From a virus: DNA of 39,250 bases. Numbering within the stretch: position 1 is the first letter of the stretch; each line of letters opens with the position of its first letter. The position numbers and the translations under genes were made by a program. Positions 36,990 to 39,250 of the stretch are shown one piece after another. The DNA lies in the IMG/VR virus record IMGVR_UViG_3300025687_000119, positions 1-39,250 of that record. One strand, given 5' to 3'. The notes under the pieces are model-generated. The model was given only the letters and a program-made list of their open reading frames with translations. It did no database searches and was not told where the DNA came from.

Positions 36990-39250
36990 ATGTCAAAAAC
37001 AGTTATTACGTGGGGGCGTATGAATCCTCCCACGGTCGGCCATCAAAAATTAGTTGACAAAGTCAAAGCGGAAGCCAAAAAGCGTGGGGCAATGCCTCAT
37101 GTTTATATTACGCATACGCAGGATAAGAAAAAGAATCCACTCGACTATAATACCAAATATGAAATTGCTCGCAAGGCTTTTGGTACGTCAGTCACCAAAT
37201 CAAATTCAAAAACTATCATTCAAGTCATGCAAGAGCTTGAGAAGATGGGTCACACTGAAGTGACTCTTGTCGTGGGCTCAGATCGACTGAATGAATTCAA
37301 AACATTTCTCAATAGGTATAATGGTAAAGATTTCAAGTTCGATAAACTTGAAATCGTGTCGGCTGGTGCCCGTGATCCGGATGCAGAAGGTGTGTCTGGC
37401 ATGTCAGCCTCGAAGATGAGAGCCGCAGCACAGTCTGGTGACTACGATTCATTTAAAAAGGGGACACCTCGATCAATGTCCGAAAAAGAAAAGAAAGATA
37501 TGTATGATAAGATCCGATCCGTAATGGGCGCTACAAATGAAGCCATTGAATGGGATGAAACTGATTTTGATTTTACCGACGAGGAACTAGACGCCTTTGT
37601 TGAAATGACCGACCTCGAGGAACTCGATGAAGATTTAGAAATTGATGAAGAGTTTGAGGAATATCTTGAAGAGGTACGTAAACCACTTTCAGTACAGCAG
37701 AGAATGGCTATTGGTCGTCGTATGAAAAGACTTGCTCCTCGTATGGCTCGCATGCGTAAGATACGTAAGATGAGAATGGCTGATAGACCGAGACTTGAAA
37801 GAAGAGCTCGTAAGGCCGCAATCAAGTTACTGAGAAAAAGATTTGCTGGTAAACAGGGAGCAAATTATGCATCGCTTGCACCAGGTGCAAAGATGCAAGT
37901 CGATAGAATCATCCAGAAAAAAATGGCCATGGTCGGCAAGATAGCCAAGCGACTGTTACCTAAAGTTCGTAAAGGTGAGATGGAACGACTAAAAAGTATG
38001 AGATCATCTAAAGCAGCTGCTAAGAAAAATACTCGTGCAGCACACCCATGGAGTGAAAGTTATAAAAAAGAAGAATTCATTTGGGAAGAAGAAGACGAGG
38101 GAACAAACCAAAAACTGATTACAATACTCCGACAGGCTTTTAGAGATCCTACCGAAAGAAATCTTGTCATCAGAGCTCTAAAGGGTGGCGAGAAGTCTCT
38201 CAAAAATCCAAAGTTGCGGCCATTTATGCTAAAGCTATTGACACGACTTCTTGATGCCACTCAAGATGATCCAAGCATGCTGGCAAAAATGAGAGACAAA
38301 CTACGGCGCATGAGTCAAGCTGATGATGTGAAAGAAGCAGAAGATCCTGATATCGGTCACCGCAAGGGAAGTCAGCCAGCCAAATATCACGCCGGTCTCT
38401 CAGTCTCCACTAAAAAGAAAAGAGATGCACATTTTAAAAAGCATGGTCCAATGGCTGATGATGATCCACGTGGATACAAGCCAGCACCCGGTGACGCTAC
38501 GGCTAAGACTAAACCATCAGTACATACAAAGAAATACAGGCAGATGTACGGCGAAGATTTTAATGCCGCATTTAATAACTTTATGGCAGAGCAATATATT
38601 GAAGAAAAGGCTCTGGAAGGTCTTAAGAAAAAATCAGAAAAATCTGGTATACCATACTCGATTTTGAAAAAAGTATATGATCGTGGTATGGCCGCTTGGC
38701 AAACTGGACACAGGCCTGGCACTACTCCACAGCAGTGGGCTTATGCTCGTGTAAACTCATACATCACAAAAGGCAAGACTTATCATACCACTGATAAAGA
38801 CCTTCGTGAAAACGAAGAGGAAGATAGAGCTAAAGAAGCCATCAAAAGAGAAAAACAAGCTGATAAAAGAAAACACGACTCTATGCTAGATCGTGCTCGT
38901 TTGCGTGACACAAGAGCAAAAAACAGAGCTGAATCAGTAAACGAAAAATTTGAAAATATGCTATCCGAACAGTTCACTGCAGGTATTTCTGATACAATGT
39001 ACGCGATGGATTTTAAGGAGCACAAAGTACAAGGTGGGTTTGCTTTACATCCATCTGTTATGGAGCAAGGCGGCGCTGGTGAAGAGGGTACAGATAAACT
39101 TGTAAAAAAGTATAAAAAAGACACTCCTGGTGAATGGATGATCCATGCGATGACAGAAGCCATTGAGTTTATGAAAAAGCACGATATTGATATTGTTGAA
39201 AATATCTATCGTCCTCTTTCAGAAAAGTATTTTGAGTTCTTCCGTGAAGC
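36990..39250 (+). CDS. Large virion-type protein with N-terminal nucleotidyltransferase domain (3' end outside window)
   Basis: The frame is open from ATG 36990 to the end of the window (at least 753 residues). Residues 1 to about 170 are a nucleotidyltransferase: WGRMNPPTVGHQKL carries the H-x-G-H-like motif and GMSASKMRAAA (about 137-147) the I-S-x-x-x-x-R-like motif. A very acidic stretch (180-225) and a very basic helical stretch (about 230-350, RRMKRLAPRMARMRKIRKMR) follow. Residues about 552-605 (GIPYSILKKVYDRGMAAWQT then GHRPGTTPQQWAYARVNSYI) match a domain I recall as DUF5824 from marine T4-like phages. Many L-x-E sites could be cut by gp21. It has its own late promoter, so it is probably packaged. 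Confidence 0.75.
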   Translation, partial: MSKTVITWGRMNPPTVGHQKLVDKVKAEAKKRGAMPHVYITHTQDKKKNPLDYNTKYEIARKAFGTSVTKSNSKTIIQVMQELEKMGHTEVTLVVGSDRLNEFKTFLNRYNGKDFKFDKLEIVSAGARDPDAEGVSGMSASKMRAAAQSGDYDSFKKGTPRSMSEKEKKDMYDKIRSVMGATNEAIEWDETDFDFTDEELDAFVEMTDLEELDEDLEIDEEFEEYLEEVRKPLSVQQRMAIGRRMKRLAPRMARMRKIRKMRMADRPRLERRARKAAIKLLRKRFAGKQGANYASLAPGAKMQVDRIIQKKMAMVGKIAKRLLPKVRKGEMERLKSMRSSKAAAKKNTRAAHPWSESYKKEEFIWEEEDEGTNQKLITILRQAFRDPTERNLVIRALKGGEKSLKNPKLRPFMLKLLTRLLDATQDDPSMLAKMRDKLRRMSQADDVKEAEDPDIGHRKGSQPAKYHAGLSVSTKKKRDAHFKKHGPMADDDPRGYKPAPGDATAKTKPSVHTKKYRQMYGEDFNAAFNNFMAEQYIEEKALEGLKKKSEKSGIPYSILKKVYDRGMAAWQTGHRPGTTPQQWAYARVNSYITKGKTYHTTDKDLRENEEEDRAKEAIKREKQADKRKHDSMLDRARLRDTRAKNRAESVNEKFENMLSEQFTAGISDTMYAMDFKEHKVQGGFALHPSVMEQGGAGEEGTDKLVKKYKKDTPGEWMIHAMTEAIEFMKKHDIDIVENIYRPLSEKYFEFFRE

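Noticed and set aside
37040-37063. TTGACA within the nucleotidyltransferase gene as a -35
   Set aside because: No -10 hexamer lies at a 16-18 base spacing, and the gene already has a late promoter.
1-39250. CRISPR arrays, insertion sequences, transposases, integrase or attachment sites
   Set aside because: No regularly spaced repeats, transposase motifs or tyrosine/serine recombinase genes were seen; the tRNA pair carries no duplicated 3' end that would mark an attachment site.

Overview
This window is part of the genome of a T4-like myovirus (Straboviridae-like or distant exo-T4 group). It carries the T4 core set: head genes 21, 22 and 23, late sigma factor 55, recombination genes uvsX, uvsY, uvsW, 46 and 47, the clamp and clamp loader 45, 44 and 62, regA, DNA polymerase 43 and primase-helicase 41. 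Protein lengths and order (uvsY-uvsW-55-47-46; 45-44-62-regA; 43-uvsX-41) resemble marine T4-like phages more than T4 itself. The host cannot be read from the sequence; a marine or alphaproteobacterial host is only a guess. Almost every gene is on the + strand, with stop/start overlaps typical of phage operons.

Layout. 1-6.1 kb holds late structural genes: the end of a virion protein, small structural proteins, a LamG-like protein, the prohead protease, scaffold and major capsid protein, a strong terminator, and a tail-tube-like protein. T4-type late promoters (TATAAATA) precede 21, 22, 23 and the gene at 5336. 6.1-13.5 kb holds an IscA-type Fe-S carrier, the recombination and late-transcription genes, then a GNAT-like protein, a MazG-like pyrophosphatase and peptide deformylase. 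13.5-19.1 kb is accessory: GIY-YIG nuclease-like, UDG-like, two paralogous small proteins, two TET-associated-type glycosyltransferases flanking a nucleotide-sugar epimerase, DUF3310, and a third glycosyltransferase. 19.2-22.5 kb is the clamp/clamp-loader operon with a cupin and a cytidylyltransferase inserted between 44 and 62.

23-23.8 kb is an RNA-rich island: tRNA-Asn, tRNA-Thr, an early-type promoter, a complete type I hammerhead self-cleaving ribozyme, a structured leader, a small winged-helix gene, a pseudoknot-capable element, a late promoter and a terminator-like hairpin. Then come Hsp20, polymerase, a coiled-coil membrane protein, uvsX, 41, small genes including a 28-residue membrane peptide, a metallopeptidase and two deaminases. 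From 33.5 kb a late promoter opens a block of two PD-(D/E)XK-like nucleases and a ligase-like KxDG protein, two with N-termini like T4 capsid-targeting sequences. A large nucleotidyltransferase-containing virion-type gene runs off the end.

Together: sigma-70-like promoters (TTKACW-N16/17-TAGTAT or TATAAT) drive early and middle genes, often with ATG at or near the expected +1, which suggests leaderless messages. Late genes use TATAAATA read with gp55. The most interesting systems are the hammerhead leader, the likely DNA- or sugar-glycosylation cluster, and the late nuclease/ligase block that may be packaged and injected.
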